Shown: positions 12,137-24,205, numbered from the stretch's first letter. The stretch: DNA of 64,000 nucleotides from Gymnothorax reevesii (GCA_029721435.1 CM056574.1:8360501-8424500), one strand, 5' to 3'. The notes: a model not told the origin generated them from the sequence alone. Numbers and translations are program-made.

Positions 12137-12623
12137 GATGGAGTTGTAGATCCAAGGGTAGATAGTTCATACATAATCTGCCCCAAAACACAAACTTCCG
12201 CAGAGGAGGCTCCTAACAGAAGATTTCCTTGGGCAGCTCTCAGCTGTTTTCTTAACTTCCTGAACTTCTCCAAGCTTCTTCAAGGACATTCAATGGCTCA
12301 GAATCTCTTAAAATATGAGGGACCTCAATCAGTGTCCCAGTTGGACACAAGACCAGCCGCAGGAGACAGGAGGAGGGGGAGGAGACGTCATGGACCCAGG
12401 TCATGTGACTGTGGCCCAGGGGGTTCCTAGACTCCAATTAATATGGGTACCTGTGCACTGCTGTCTGTTACCCATTCATTTCAGAGTGCACAAAAAATAC
12501 ATGACGTATTATGGGGCATTCCACCAGGCATTTGAACATCCCTGGTGTGGGAGCTGTTGTTTGGTTGATTTCCAAAGTCTTGAAGAGCGTAATGACAGCT
12601 GCATTTGACAAATTTCAGTGACA
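12137..12623. other. No gene recognised
   Basis: Overlapping short frames on both strands, with no recognisable product. Confidence 0.45.
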
Positions 12624-13250
12624 AACTCAAAGGTGGTGAGTCTGCTAACTGTTAAAAGGACCACCTGCCTACTATTGTGTAGATCCCCCTGGTGCCACCA
12701 GAGCAGGTCTCACCCATTAAGGCCACACAGCTTCTGAAGGTGAGCTGTGACACAGGGCAGCAGATCCTCTCAGTCCTGTAAGATGTGAGGTGGGGCCTCC
12801 ATAGATCGGACTTTGTTTTTCCAGCACATTCCACAGAGGTCCAATCAGATTGCGATCTGGGGCCTTTGGAGGCCAGGTCAACACCTTGAACACATTTATA
12901 TGTCCCGCAAGCTAAATCCGGACCCATTTTTGCTGTAGGGCACAGGGCTCATTATCCTGCTGAAACAGGCAACTTTCATCAGGGAGTTGCGTTGTCATGA
13001 AGGGGTGCACTGTGTCTACGACAATGTCCAAGTAGGTGTTTCAATTCAAAGTCACATCCACCTGAATGGCAGAACTGAAGGTTTCCCTGCAGAACATGTC
13101 CCAGAGCATCACACTGCCTCGACCTGCTTGTCATCTCCTCACAGTGCATCCTGGTACCATCTCTTCCCCAGGTAAACTGTGCTCAGACACAAATGGTAAA
13201 TCTGCTTCATGGAAAGGAAAACTTGATTCATTGCTTAAGGGGAGTACCTG
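12624..13250 (-). mobile_element. Tc1/mariner-like DNA transposon relic
   Basis: The plus strand follows, with many differences and indels, the antisense of a common fish Tc1/mariner transposase. Landmarks are TTGTGTAGATCCCCCTGGTG near 12674, the ATCTGGGGCCTTTGGAGGCC stretch near 12855, CATTATCCTGCTGAAACAGG near 12950, and the segment around 13085-13150 covering the part upstream of the second catalytic aspartate. On the minus strand, fragments of the transposase can be read in several frames. Neither terminal inverted repeat is clear. The assignment rests on remembered family resemblance, not on an alignment. Confidence 0.6.
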
Positions 13251-15174
13251 TTGAAGGCTACATTGTTGTACAATAAATTATTGTGAGCTGATTTAACAGC
13301 GTGCAGACATTTCATTTTCAGTTTGTCCTGCACCTGCTGTAATACTTGGATGTGTGTGTAACTACTGGGAACTGCATCTGTTTAAGGGGAATACTGTGGT
13401 CCTGAATCTTTTGGGTTGCCTCAGACTCAGGTGGGATTCTTTTATAGGGACATCTTTGGCATTGAAACATCACGACCTCCTGATGAATGAGGGGTGAAAT
13501 GTCTGTTGTGTAGCCACTGGCTGCTCATGACAGAAAATTATGGGATAGCACTGGAAAATGGAGTCTAGCTGAGAGTGACATGACCTCAGTCACAGGAAGT
13601 GACACAATGACTCATTTCTGGTGAACATTAAAGGTTGGAACCATCCCTTTCTTTTCAGATTTATTTATTTATTTTTTAAATCTCCTCCTCTGTAAACAGA
13701 GCACTGAATCCATTTGTGACATCGGTCAACACTGTCCTGAGGGGATTTTAATGAGTAATGAATTAACATGTCACTGATATTGGGAAAACATGGATTTTTA
13801 GCCGTTACGATTAGATTTATTATTTTTTACAGCCTTGACATGAGCACTTAGCATTGAGGCAGCACATCTTTACAGCCATAGACCACACTGCCTGGATTTT
13901 AAAACGTAGAAAATGATTTTCCTTTCGCGACATCAGAGTGGAGAAATGATGACCTCTGACCCCTCTGTACTCAATGTTCTCTTCTTTGTGAGGTCACAAT
14001 GGTGCACTCAGTGATTGAGTCTGTGAGGTCACAACACACCGTGTGCTTCAGATTGATCTAATTCCATTAATTTCACTTAAGGTGTTAATGCATTAAAATT
14101 CTGGCAAGTCATCTAAACCAGAAAAATACCAATATTTTTGTCAGCTCAAAAGGGTCATAAAGAATTGGAACATTAGTTGCGCTCGAGTGGCACCAGCATT
14201 TCTGTTCCAACTGCATGTGCAAAAGTTACTCCTATTTTAATTGTTTAATAATTCTAACAATTTATAATTAAGTACTGAATTAATTGTAATGCATTTAAAC
14301 ATTTTGATGGGTAACTTACATTGTTCCTAATTCACACATTTCAAAATAATGGCGCTCCCCCAGTAGGTGTATGTGAGCGCAAGAAAACGCCTTTCGAGAA
14401 ACAGGGGTTCAGAAACACACGGTAAATTAAGCTCAGCAAATGTACTTTTGACCAGGGAAAGTTCAGCTATTTTCAACACTGAGCTTTATGCAGTTGTAAA
14501 TCAATCATGAATGTGATTTTGTCCATAGCAGTTGTTGTGCTTTAAATGGAACAAGAGGCAGTTTGGTTCCCTCATCAATCTTCTGGCTGTTCTCTCAGGG
14601 TTGGACCACAGTGCCGTGTTCCTGTGTCTCGGGTCTCGGGCTCTCGGCCGATGTGGAGAAGAGGTTATCTGATTGGGCACATTGTTCCCACTCCATCGCA
14701 TTCACACACTTACAGCCCAAAGGCAGTGATTTACCGTCGGTCTCAGCACTTCTGGAATTAAACGGCCTTCTTACCAGTGACAATAGCGCTTAGCTAACGC
14801 TGTAATTGCACGGTTTTGCTTGCGTTAGCGTACAGCTCGGAGAAGTGAAGTACTGTAAGGTCATGGGTTGAACTGAATTGTCAAACCCCCCCAAAAAAGA
14901 GAGAGGGATGAAAAAACTGCTTGATGGTCTCGAAAATGGACCTTGTCTTTCTTTTAAAGCGGCTGCCACTCAGGAGATGTGCTCTTACTGAGCGCTCAGG
15001 TGTTAGCAGAGCACATTTAATATTGTATAAAGGAGAGCCGTTCTTTTCTTATATGATTATTCCCATCTAATCCGCCTGCTACACCTCTGTTGAGAGGAAG
15101 GGTGGAACTCTGTATTAGCAGATAAGAGTGGCTGATTGAGGAAGAGTTTGCCCAATGTCACCTCCGCCAGTGTC
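13251..15174. other. No gene recognised
   Basis: AT-rich non-coding sequence. Short open frames near 14500-14790 overlap on both strands and resemble nothing known. Confidence 0.5.
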
Positions 15175-15268
15175 TGTGCGTGTGTGTGTGCGCGCGAGTG
15201 TGTGTGTGTATGTGCCAGTGTGTGCATGCGTGTGTGTGTCTGTGTGTGTTTGTGTGTGCATGTGTGAC
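15175..15268. repeat. GT-rich microsatellite
   Basis: Interrupted (GT)n with CG, CA and TA steps, next to the dispersed repeat that follows. Confidence 0.75.
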
Positions 15269-15289
15269 TAGAAAAGCTTTTTTTTTCAC

Positions 15290-15534
15290 TTCAGGGTGAG
15301 GACATTATTGACAAGTGAGGACATTTTCACATGTCCTCACAACTACAAGGCAAATTGTGACTTATTAGTTAGTGGTAAGGATGGCATGAGGGATGCGTTA
15401 AGGTTTAGGTAAGGGCCAGGATTAAGTACGTGTTGCTTATAGATGAGAGAAAGGCAGTGCAGACACAATCAATGATTGAAAGAATGAATGGAAGTAAATG
15501 CCATAGCCTCACAAGGATAGAAGTACAAGGATGA
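15290..15534 (+). repeat. Dispersed fish repeat ('gaggacatt ... tagaagtaca' type)
   Basis: It contains GTGAGGACATT and a palindromic TGAGGACATTTTCACATGTC, a degenerate TTAAGGTTTAGG-rich middle, and the right-hand end CACAAGGATAGAAGTACAAG. This is the pattern of a short interspersed repeat I know from many teleost genomes, usually ending in (GT)n. It is interrupted on its right by the solo LTR at 15540. Its superfamily is unknown to me. Confidence 0.5.
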
Positions 15535-15539
15535 GTGTT

Positions 15540-16147
15540 TGCAGAAGCTAAGTATCTACTGCCTACTCAAATACAGATGGTTTCCTCAAACAGCATGTTA
15601 AGGACATCCTGTGATAGCTGCTGGAAGAGGACGCCAAGAGCAGCGGCCAAATATAAAAGGCAAATCCCTTACCGTGTTGAGAGACTAAAAACAAATCGAA
15701 ATACCGAGACTCGTGCTACCAACGGACCAGACGCCGTCCATGGTAGAAAACGGCGAGCTCGAGGCAAACAAAAGAAAAGGGAAATAAATCAAAGATTCCC
15801 TTACTCACACACTGATCCTGTATGCAGCTAAGTCCCTGACAATAATCTTTCAAGAGACCTTACCGGCTAAAGCACCAAAGAAGCACTGACACACTAGCAA
15901 GGAACGCGAGGCGAAACTGGAGCTTAAATGGAGTCCAGGCAACGCCCCCAATTACTGCCAGCTGGCCCAGGCATCCAATAGGGAGCAAAACGATATCGTT
16001 CCGGACGAGAGCAACAAACAGAGCTCTCAAAGCTCCCAAACCGTGACGGATCCAACAAAAAGCAGGAGGGTAAATGGGTGACGTCACAGTGACTCTGTCC
16101 AGTTTCACTGCAGTCTAAAGCCTGACGACGAGGGGCCTTTTTTTACA
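15540..16147. mobile_element. Solo LTR (608 bp) with GTGTT target duplication
   Basis: The element starts TGCAGAAGCTAAG and ends CTTTTTTTACA, giving TG...CA termini. It is bounded by an exact 5-bp direct repeat, GTGTT, at 15535-15539 and 16148-16152. Five-base duplications and TG/CA ends are the rule for Ty3/gypsy and retrovirus-like LTRs. Plus-strand promoter-like AATATAAAAGG (near 15649) and AATAAA (near 15783) suggest a plus orientation but are weak evidence. There is no internal coding region or second LTR, so it most likely arose by LTR-LTR recombination. Confidence 0.8.
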
Positions 16148-16152
16148 GTGTT

Positions 16153-16794
16153 ACTGCCCTTGATACACTGTTCCTTACGAAGGATGGTATAAAATAAGCT
16201 GTCCTTGAGTTCAGTTAAATGTGTCCCTGATTCATACTCTGACAAACTGTTAAAAATGAGTCAAACTTCCATATAGTAGAGGTGAAAGTTAAGGAGGGAC
16301 AGCGTTTGAAATCAGGCCAGTTTCCTGACTGTACTGTACCTGGTGCCTCAAGTGATCCCTCAGTCATGCAGCCAGTAAATTTTACTTTGAATGATTCAAT
16401 TTTCATTCTACACTTCTGCACCTTTTCACAGACATTAGTCCTGACACCGCTGCTCACTGTCGGATGTGTTTTACATTTTTATCATCACGGCTCAAACTGA
16501 GTTTAGGAAAAAAATTTTGGGAGACTCAACTATGTTCCTCGATGCTTACATTGACTTCAATAACTCAACATCGGGAGATAGATTGATTGGAGGAAACATC
16601 AACTTACTTTGGGTGATAGAATAGAGCGGTATAGTTACAAACAGTATTTTCCGAAATTTTACTGTTGAAACCCTAATGTTAAACAAAAGTTACACTTGAC
16701 CTCGTCCTAACCATAAGACTTATTGTAACATTCAACCTAAAGCTGAGTCCTTCACCTAAAATGTAGCCTTTTCCTAATTCATCTCAACTATGGC

Positions 16795-16797
<3 letters not shown>
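16153..16797. other. No gene recognised
   Basis: Non-coding sequence between the solo LTR and the CA array. Short frames on both strands have no family match. Confidence 0.5.
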
Positions 16798-16843
<46 letters not shown>

Positions 16844-16887
16844 GCACACACACACACACACGCACGCACTGACGCACGCACACACTG

Positions 16888-16929
<42 letters not shown>
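16798..16929. repeat. CA microsatellite
   Basis: About 130 bp of (CA)n with a central CGCACGCACTGACGCACGCA interruption. The cysteine/valine frame on the minus strand is an artefact. Confidence 0.92.
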
Positions 16930-16932
<3 letters not shown>

Positions 16933-17170
16933 AATTTGGGTTTTCATGTCTTGTGGGGACATTCCATAGACTTGCATTCGTTTCCTAACCCCTTTACCTG
17001 ACCTAAACCCTCAACAGTACATACTTAACCCTAACTCTAACCTTATCTCAACCTTACCCTTAACCCCTGACCCTAAAATAGCTCACTTTCCTCATAGGGA
17101 TCTGACAAAGTCCCCATAAGAATAAAAAAAATCTGGTATTACTTACGGGGACATTTTGTCCCGACAAGGG
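16930..17170 (-). repeat. Dispersed fish repeat with telomere-like CCTAA steps
   Basis: It contains CTTGTGGGGACATTCCATAG at the left and CGGGGACATTTTGTCC at the right. Between them is a run of degenerate CCTAACC/CCCTAA units. It resembles a widespread teleost repeat that normally abuts (CA)n, as it does here, and is related in pattern to the repeat at 15290-15534 but inverted. The CCCTAA steps are too irregular to be a real telomere array. Confidence 0.5.
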
Positions 17171-17478
17171 TAGGTAAACACAGACCACGTGCACACACAA
17201 GAACATGTCTTAGTGAAATGTGTCAGTGGAATATCTACAAAAATAGCGCTCCTGAGAACGGTTGATCAGTGATTCATTCTCCCAACAGACTGAGAGAGGG
17301 ATGCTGTTTGTTCAGTGAGGGGTTTGTGCAGAGATTGCAGGGTAAAGCTCTTACAGGCAAAATGATGCGTCGCCCCATATGAGCTGATAATAATCACAGA
17401 GGAAGAGCTTTTTCAGGTGCACTTCCACCTCATCCACTTAATCTCCTGTTTACATTATCTGTTCCTGCTCTCAAATTT
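17171..17478. other. No gene recognised
   Basis: Short non-coding interval before the 75-bp tandem array. Confidence 0.5.
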
Positions 17479-18215
17479 CAGCATATCTCAGTATATCTGT
17501 ACATGAGATATTTGTACATTACAGACATACAGTTAATATTCACTTTATCCCATTTCGGTATGTCTCAGTATATCTGTCCACAGTATATACAGAACAGACA
17601 CACTCAGTGTATATTCAGTACATTCCATTTCAGTATATGTCATTATATCTGTATCTAATATATACAGTCCAGACACACGCAGTATACATATTCAGTACAT
17701 CCCATTTCAGTTTATCGCAGTATATATTCAGTACATCCCATTTCAGTTTATCTCAGGATATCAGTATATGATATATACAGTTCAGACACGCAATATATAT
17801 TCAGTACATCCCATTTCAGTTTATCTCAGGATATCAGTATATGATATATACAGTTCAGACACACGCAGTGTATATTCAGTACATCCCATTTCAGTTTATC
17901 TCAGTATATCAGTATAAGATATATACAGTTCAGACACACACAGTATATATTCAGTACATCCCATTTCAGTTTATCTCAGGATATCAGTATAAGATATATA
18001 CAGTCCAGACACACACAGTATATATTCAGTACATCCCATTTCAGTTTATCTCAGTATATCAGTATATGATATATACAGTCCAGACACACACAGTATATAT
18101 TCAGTACATCCCATTTCAGTTTATCTCAGTATATCAGTATATGATATATACAGTCCAGACACACACAGTATATATTCAGTACATCCCATTTCAGTTTTTC
18201 TCAGTATTTCTGCAT
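17479..18215. repeat. 75-bp tandem repeat, about 7 good copies plus decayed left copies
   Basis: The unit contains TTCAGTACATCCCATTTCAG, TCAGTATATCAGTATATGAT and CAGTCCAGACACAC. The ACATCCC landmark recurs at 17881, 17956, 18031, 18106 and 18181, exactly 75 bp apart. Copies to the left, from 17479, are shorter and more diverged. Because 75 is a multiple of three, one frame stays open for 136 codons with a 25-residue period. Nothing suggests that it is translated. Confidence 0.92.
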
Positions 18216-18347
18216 TCATGCTACAGCTCAGGAGTTCAGAATCATTTGTGATTGAAGTATTTCTCGGTATGTTATTCATTACAAGTTTTAGTATAATAGC
18301 AAATTGCATGAGGCAAAATTGTTTTTAAGTGAATTTGAAGATGTTTT

Positions 18348-18965
18348 TGTCACAGCCATGTGCCCCTAATTGTTTTGCTCCCTTCCCCTCGCCCAGGTGT
18401 AACTCATTACGAGTCCCGCTCCTCCTGTGTTTGGTCGGCGTTAATCGGATTACTGTCAGCCTTGTAGTGTTGCTGGATTGTAATGTTTTGTTCAAAAGTA
18501 TATTTTGTGGTGTGTTAATGAGACAGAAGAACTTAATTACTCTTCGGAAATTATTAAAAGGAACAAACTCTCTAGCTTTAATGTCTGACCACAAGATTAG
18601 GACAGTGTTTCTGTTGATCACCTGTTCCAGTGTGTTCCTCTCAGCCAGTTTATTAGGAAAACCTCCCAAGCCTTCATCAGTCTCCAGAATTAGTACTGCA
18701 CTCCTGCTGAGCTTTTCAGTCCTGTTGTCAAGCGGTCCTTCTTCAGTGTGGGGAATTCACCACCTGGCTGCTGCCCTGGGACGGCCACTGGCCTGGGCTC
18801 TGACACGCCCCCTACCCTCTCCAGTAAACACCAACTAGGCTGGACTGCCCCTCTCAGAGGTCTGTGCTTAGACCTCACCACTCCCATTACCGTATTCCTA
18901 TTAATAAATGCCCATCTTTGGATTGTACCCTGTATTTGTGTCTGGTTCCTTGTCTGGATCATACG
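18348..18965 (+). mobile_element. Solo LTR (618 bp) with GTTTT target duplication
   Basis: It starts TGTCACAGCCATGTGCCCC and ends GTCTGGATCATACG. It is flanked by exact GTTTT copies at 18343-18347 and 18966-18970. The expected terminal CA reads CG, a single change. A polyadenylation signal AATAAA at 18903-18908 near the right end gives plus orientation. The last 23 bp before the terminus recur inverted at 9236-9258, so this LTR family has, or had, more than one copy here. No internal retroelement genes are present. Confidence 0.78.
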
Positions 18966-19103
18966 GTTTTGATATAGTATTTCAATGGAAAAAAAAATCA
19001 TCAAATGGTTGAATTTGAATTTAAATTTGAGTTCTGGATCCTTGTTTTGCCGCAGTTTAAAGTTTTTAACGTATTAATCATGACTGATGTATGTATGTTC
19101 AGT

Positions 19104-19533
19104 TGTAATCAAAATTATTCAACCCCTGCTACAAATTAGGTTTACTAGCAAAATTTACAAACTTTCAGCTGTTTGCAATGAACAAATCAAACAGGAACAA
19201 TTTAAATAGCTCAACACAACAAATGTGACATGTGTCTTCTCCAAATTCAACACAAAATGTCACTTTTCATGACTATTGCAGGCTCAAAATTATTTATCCC
19301 CTTCATGACAAGCATTAATACTTAATAGAGCACCCTTTTGCCATTATGACCTGCTGGAGATGTGATGCATCGGCAGACAACAGCTTCTGGCAGCATTCCC
19401 AAGGAATCTTAGCCCAGTCCTCGTGGACAATGGCTTCCAGTTCGCTAATATTCTAGGGTTTGCATGCTGCAACTGCCTTCAAATCCTACCAAAGATTTTT
19501 TTATGGAATTCAAGTGAGGCAAATGTAATGGGC
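19104..19533 (-). mobile_element. Tc1-like transposon, left segment
   Basis: It begins CAGTTGTAATCAAAATTATT, the terminus of a well-known fish Tc1-like family, and follows the antisense of its transposase through TAGAGCACCCTTTTGCCATT and CAGCTTCTGGCAGCATTCCC. The match stops near 19533 and resumes at about 21131, so the element is split by foreign DNA. The coding frame is broken, with small deletions and stops. Confidence 0.72.
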
Positions 19534-21130
19534 AGGGCAGCATTAAAGACCCATGGGCCCCGGGGCCAACACTTTTTCAAGGCTCCTTCCCCCCCTCATC
19601 ACCACGTCAAGTACCACCCCAATTGTGATGATGCATCAACAATCACTTGTAACTGCAGTTTCAATTCATGACTATTACAGCACAAAATACTTATATATCA
19701 TAGAGAGGCTTACATAGATTCAATAAAATAAAACAGAAATTGCGTCACCAAAAAGAATAAGGCCGGCTATCAGTAGGCAAATATACATCTCTCGTACACA
19801 TAACTCACACATTTTTGCGCTCATATACACAAGCAAGCACAAACTCGACAACAGCAGAGAATGAGCGTACTGTCGAATGATTCTGAATGGTTAAAATAAA
19901 AGGGAACATTAATTCCCGAAAAGAAAACTCATACACAATACATACAGCTTGCCTGCATCATTTTAATTTCTCACAAGTATCGCAAAATGCAAAAAAAACG
20001 CCACTTTGGAAATTTTTGAACCACCACTGCATAATTTTTGACCAGGTGGTTGACGTGCTGAATTCAGCCCTTAGCAACACGCAGTATCCCAGTGTTAAGC
20101 ATGTTTGGACAGCAGCATTTATCAGCTTTTCACCAAGCTAGTTTTTCTGCTGTCGCCGATCAGCGATGAAGATGCCCGCACTGCCAACAGGCTCCGACTG
20201 TTTAGCGCAGTGGTTCTCTAACCTTTTTGTGCCCAAGCCACACCAAAGGGCAAGACAAAATCTCAAGGCACACCTGTATTCATATCAGCGTAAATTAGCC
20301 TTTATAACTTTTCTTTTTACTTTGATTATTTTGTATATATTTTTTTATTTACAAGTGGCAAATAAAATTAGCAAACAACCATATTACTCCTTAAATTTTA
20401 GTGAAAAAAAAAAATTCAAGGATTCACTTTGTGAAATTACATCTCAGAAAATATTTTTAAATAACTATTTGTCATCTTCTCAGAGTAATAGAAGCATAAA
20501 AATTCCCTTGTTACGTGAGGATTTTTCATCAAAACATAACTGAACTGGGCATGAATATCTCTTCCCCCCAAACCCCCGAGAAATAAATAATATAAAAATT
20601 ATTAAATTGACACGTACATTGACCTGTATATTGCAGGACTTGAAAGCATGATCAGCACATGAAATTGAACACTTACAGTTGGCTTGATTTGTTGTGCACT
20701 ATCGTGATCATGAAAAGACGAAGAAAGGAACAACAAGAATGCACTGTAAAGCATTTATTGTGCGCATTAAAAGAAAAACATGATTGTGAAAAGATGTGAG
20801 AAATGAGCATGCATAATATTCACAAGTATCAATTCCATGGTACAAGCCTCCAAGATGCTCTCTGAAAGTCTTCCAATCTTTTTGCATAAATATGACGAAG
20901 CACCAGAACATTCTAGGGGCTTTAGCTGCCCATCTTATAATTCTGTCCTGAACTAAATGACAAACTTCTGTGCAGTGATACCACAAAACTAGTGAGCAGT
21001 CTTTCGCACATACACGAAAAATAGTGTTCTGTCTTGCTACCGTTAAACTGTAGCGGATCAAAATTACTACGTAGGGTCTAGAGACTCGGCAGTTTTTATT
21101 GGTGCAGCAGTCTATTTCAAGGGATTAGGA
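19534..21130. mobile_element. 1.6-kb insertion inside the Tc1-like transposon, with a hAT-like terminus
   Basis: This segment replaces about 30 bp of the transposon body. At 20209 it contains CAGTGGTTCTCTAACCTTTT, which resembles hAT-superfamily terminal repeats. No matching opposite terminus or 8-bp duplication was found, so the hAT piece may be truncated. The left part (19545-19700) is GC-richer with GGGCCCCGGGGCC. No transposase frame is visible. It could be a nested, decayed non-autonomous element or several stacked insertions. Confidence 0.45.
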
Positions 21131-21625
21131 TAAGCCTTGGTGGATGTTGAGGTATGCTTCGGATTGTTGTCCTGTCGGAAGGTCCAATGATGCCCAAGCG
21201 TCAGCTTCCCTACAGACGGCATGACATTTTCTCCTTGGATATCCTGGTACTTGACTGAATCCATCTCGCCCTCCACACTTTGCAGGTCTCCAGTGCCAGA
21301 GGAAGCAAGGCAGCCGCAGAGCATCAAAAAGCCCCCACAATTCTTCACTGTAGGCAGGGTGTACTTTTCAGCATATGCTTCTTTATTCTTCCTGCAGACA
21401 CACCACTGATTCATAAGCCAGAAAAGTTCCAGTTTTGTTTCATCACTCCACAGAACAGTATCCTAAAACTTCTGTGGCTTATTTATGTGGTTTTGAGAAT
21501 ATTGGACCTTCTGCTTTTGGATCAGTTGTGGTGTGTGTCTTGGAGACCTTCAGCGTTTAGTATGCGCTCTACTGTGTGACCTGAAACCTCAGTGCCTCCT
21601 GCCTCCAAGTCTTGCTGCGGGTCTC
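21131..21625 (-). pseudogene. Tc1-like transposase fragment
   Basis: A 100-codon minus-strand frame (21414-21112) encodes the middle of a Tc1/mariner DDE transposase. It includes VKYQDIQGENVMPSVGKL, then the second catalytic motif WTFRQDNNPKHTSTSTKA, in which the aspartate of QDN is the metal ligand. Farther right on the plus strand, GTTTCATCACTCCACAGAAC and CTCCAAGTCTTGCTGC continue the antisense of the upstream coding region. The final aspartate/glutamate region would lie in the missing central segment. This is the right-hand half of the element whose left end is at 19104. It is inactive. Confidence 0.75.
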
Positions 21626-23986
21626 CTGTATGCAGTATGTGTGTTTGTGCGCGCGTGCGTGTGTCTGTCTCTGTTCATTTCACTGTCCTGAATGAGAGGC
21701 TGGCTGGTTTGTACAAAAATGGCCTATTAAGTGGATTCATGAGCTGATATATGCTGTCAAGAAACAGGATAATAACAGTCCATTTCCTGGCCCAAATGAT
21801 GCGTTAGACAGGGGAACGCTCCGCTCGTGACTGATTGGCTCCTCTGTTTCCAAGGCAAACCTTCATTTGCTTCAGGCAGTTTCTTTAAGTATCAAGCTTA
21901 TTTTATGTTTTCCGCTTATATAATGGTGGGCCAACTTTATCTGCCCTGATGAAGTTGCCTCTGGATCTATTGTCTGTCTTTTTTTTTTCTTCTTCTATCT
22001 TTTTATTGAAAGCAAGGTACATACAGACAGTTATACAGAGAGATAACAGTTGTCTGTCTATTTAAGATCCCAACTGCTCTCTGTTTTTAATTTAAAGGTC
22101 ACGTTTGGTCATAATCCACCTGTGCGGATGAACCACATTGATATCATCCTTTGAAACGTACTGGAAAACCCCACTTTTAAGTATGGTTGCTGAATAGCTA
22201 ACTCTGCTATATTTTCCTTGCCTTGAAAACCCTCAATTGGCTGTTCTGATATTTCCCCCAATAAGGATTGATTTCTTTGTGTGCACCGGTCAGCCAAATT
22301 ACCACTGCACAGAAAGTAAACCAGGTTGGAGCTGGCGAGCTCTCTGCGCACTTTCGGCAGGGTCTTTATCTACGAAATTGTCACTGCGTCATGATGAATA
22401 TGTGACACCTCCCCCTACTACGCTGCCACACCCATCGCGGCTCATGTCTGTCTCCCAAATTGCCGAAGTGGCTGCGCACGGTGTTGCACCGCACAAATTA
22501 AAGCAGACCAAGCAAGTTGATCAGACATGTGTTTACAGTCCTACGTTTCCCAATTAGGAGTCAGGACTCCGGGGAGAAGGAAGTATGTTAGTCTGAATCA
22601 GAATCACCCCACAACAGAATGCAATTATCAATTTTGCCACTTTGAGCCTTCAAACTTCCCACTCCCAGGGCTCAGTTCCGTAAATGTCTGGCTGATGACC
22701 CGGTGGCATTGGTCGGCACAGGGTAAGTTCAGGAAGGTTGTTTTTGGGTGAATTGGGGGACACCCTGATGATGTGCTGCCACAACCCTGAAATATCTCAA
22801 CAGGATGCAGGTGCTCTCAAGACAATAGGGGCTAAATTTACCAGTCCTACGTCTCTGAGAAAGAGAATGAGTTTAGATGAATCTGCATTTCACGCCCCAG
22901 AAGTGTCTCTGTCTGGATGCATGGTGTTGTGTTCTGGGGTCCTGGGCCTTTGGCCAGGACAGTATTGCTAATGATTTTAACAGTTTTCATGTTCAAGATT
23001 CCATAGTTCATAGTTTCATAGTTTCATAGTCCATGCCACAGTTTTAACAGTTTCTTGTATCAGGTTTTTACATTTCATAATTCTTGTTTTTTGTCCATGT
23101 TTTTACTTTTCCATGTTTCCATGGTTTGCAGCTGTAGTGGCAAGTTTACATATGTGGCATCTTTGTATGGAAATCTTGTAGGCACGTTGCGTAGCCTTAT
23201 TTTAAAAAATGGAGAAACACTCATTCAGATAATCTCTTAATAGAGTAAAGGCGGTATCTGTGCCCAGATTTACAAAAATTTTCCTGCTTGCGCGCTATGC
23301 GCCCACGCATCACATACGTGTCCGTACCATTTCTCACATTAAACCTACGCCCTTGCCTGTGGAAGTAACTCTCTGTGCTTCTTAACAGGTGATTAAGTTT
23401 TGATCACAAGATGGCAGAGAGGTCAAAATATCACGGCTGTGGCAGGAAGTAGCAGATCTTCTGGGGCCGACAGCTGCCTATCAGAGAAGTGTGATATAAT
23501 TTGATGTGCTTCCTTGGTGCTCTCTGGACGGCTGGAGTTTGCATATCAATATGTCATTATTTCTCTTCAAACCTCCGCCTGAGCTTCCAGCCTGACTTCT
23601 GCACTGTAGTCAAGGACGCTCTCAGATGTGCACCTACAAAAACACTCGGCCTCATCAGTATTTTACTGGGCGATATGCAAATTCAGTAGTGTCCAGTGGT
23701 TCACCTGAAGAAAAAAAAAGAGCATGAATATGGAAATAATGATGAATATTACTGCATATATCTCCTCTGGCAGGTCAGGGATTCCTGGGTGTTCGGAGAT
23801 CTCAGTGTTATTTTTCAGCTGAACGGGATGAGCTTTTCACCTCGATGGTTCACCATTTCAACCTGATGTTTTATATCCTATGAGCTGGAGGCTGGAGCTC
23901 AGGGTGTTTTATTCTGACTGAAGAAATATGATAAAGATCATATCCCTGATATATACAGTCAGATAAAACTCTATACCCCATTCACT
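21626..23986. other. No gene recognised
   Basis: About 2.4 kb without a credible exon. Small features are a T-rich stretch near 21979, a CATAGTTTCATAGTTTCATAG triplication near 23000-23030, and short frames with no family resemblance. Confidence 0.5.
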
Positions 23987-24205
23987 CACACATAAACACA
24001 CACACACACACACACACACACTCACTGACTCTCCCACAAACACAAACACATACACACACAAACACACGCACACACACACCCGCACACACACACACTCACA
24101 CACACTCACTCTCATACATTAATTTACAAACTCACACCCACACACACACTCACTCCGTTGCACTCACCTTCTCTGAAACACACACACACATACACGGACA
24201 GGCGC
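23987..24205. repeat. Interrupted CA microsatellite
   Basis: Several (CA)n blocks separated by CTCA, CCGCA and AAACA interruptions. The valine/cysteine frame on the minus strand is an artefact. Confidence 0.88.

Noticed and set aside
17841..18251. 136-codon frame with a 25-residue repeat
   Set aside because: It is an artefact of the 75-bp satellite period, with no start context or conserved domain.
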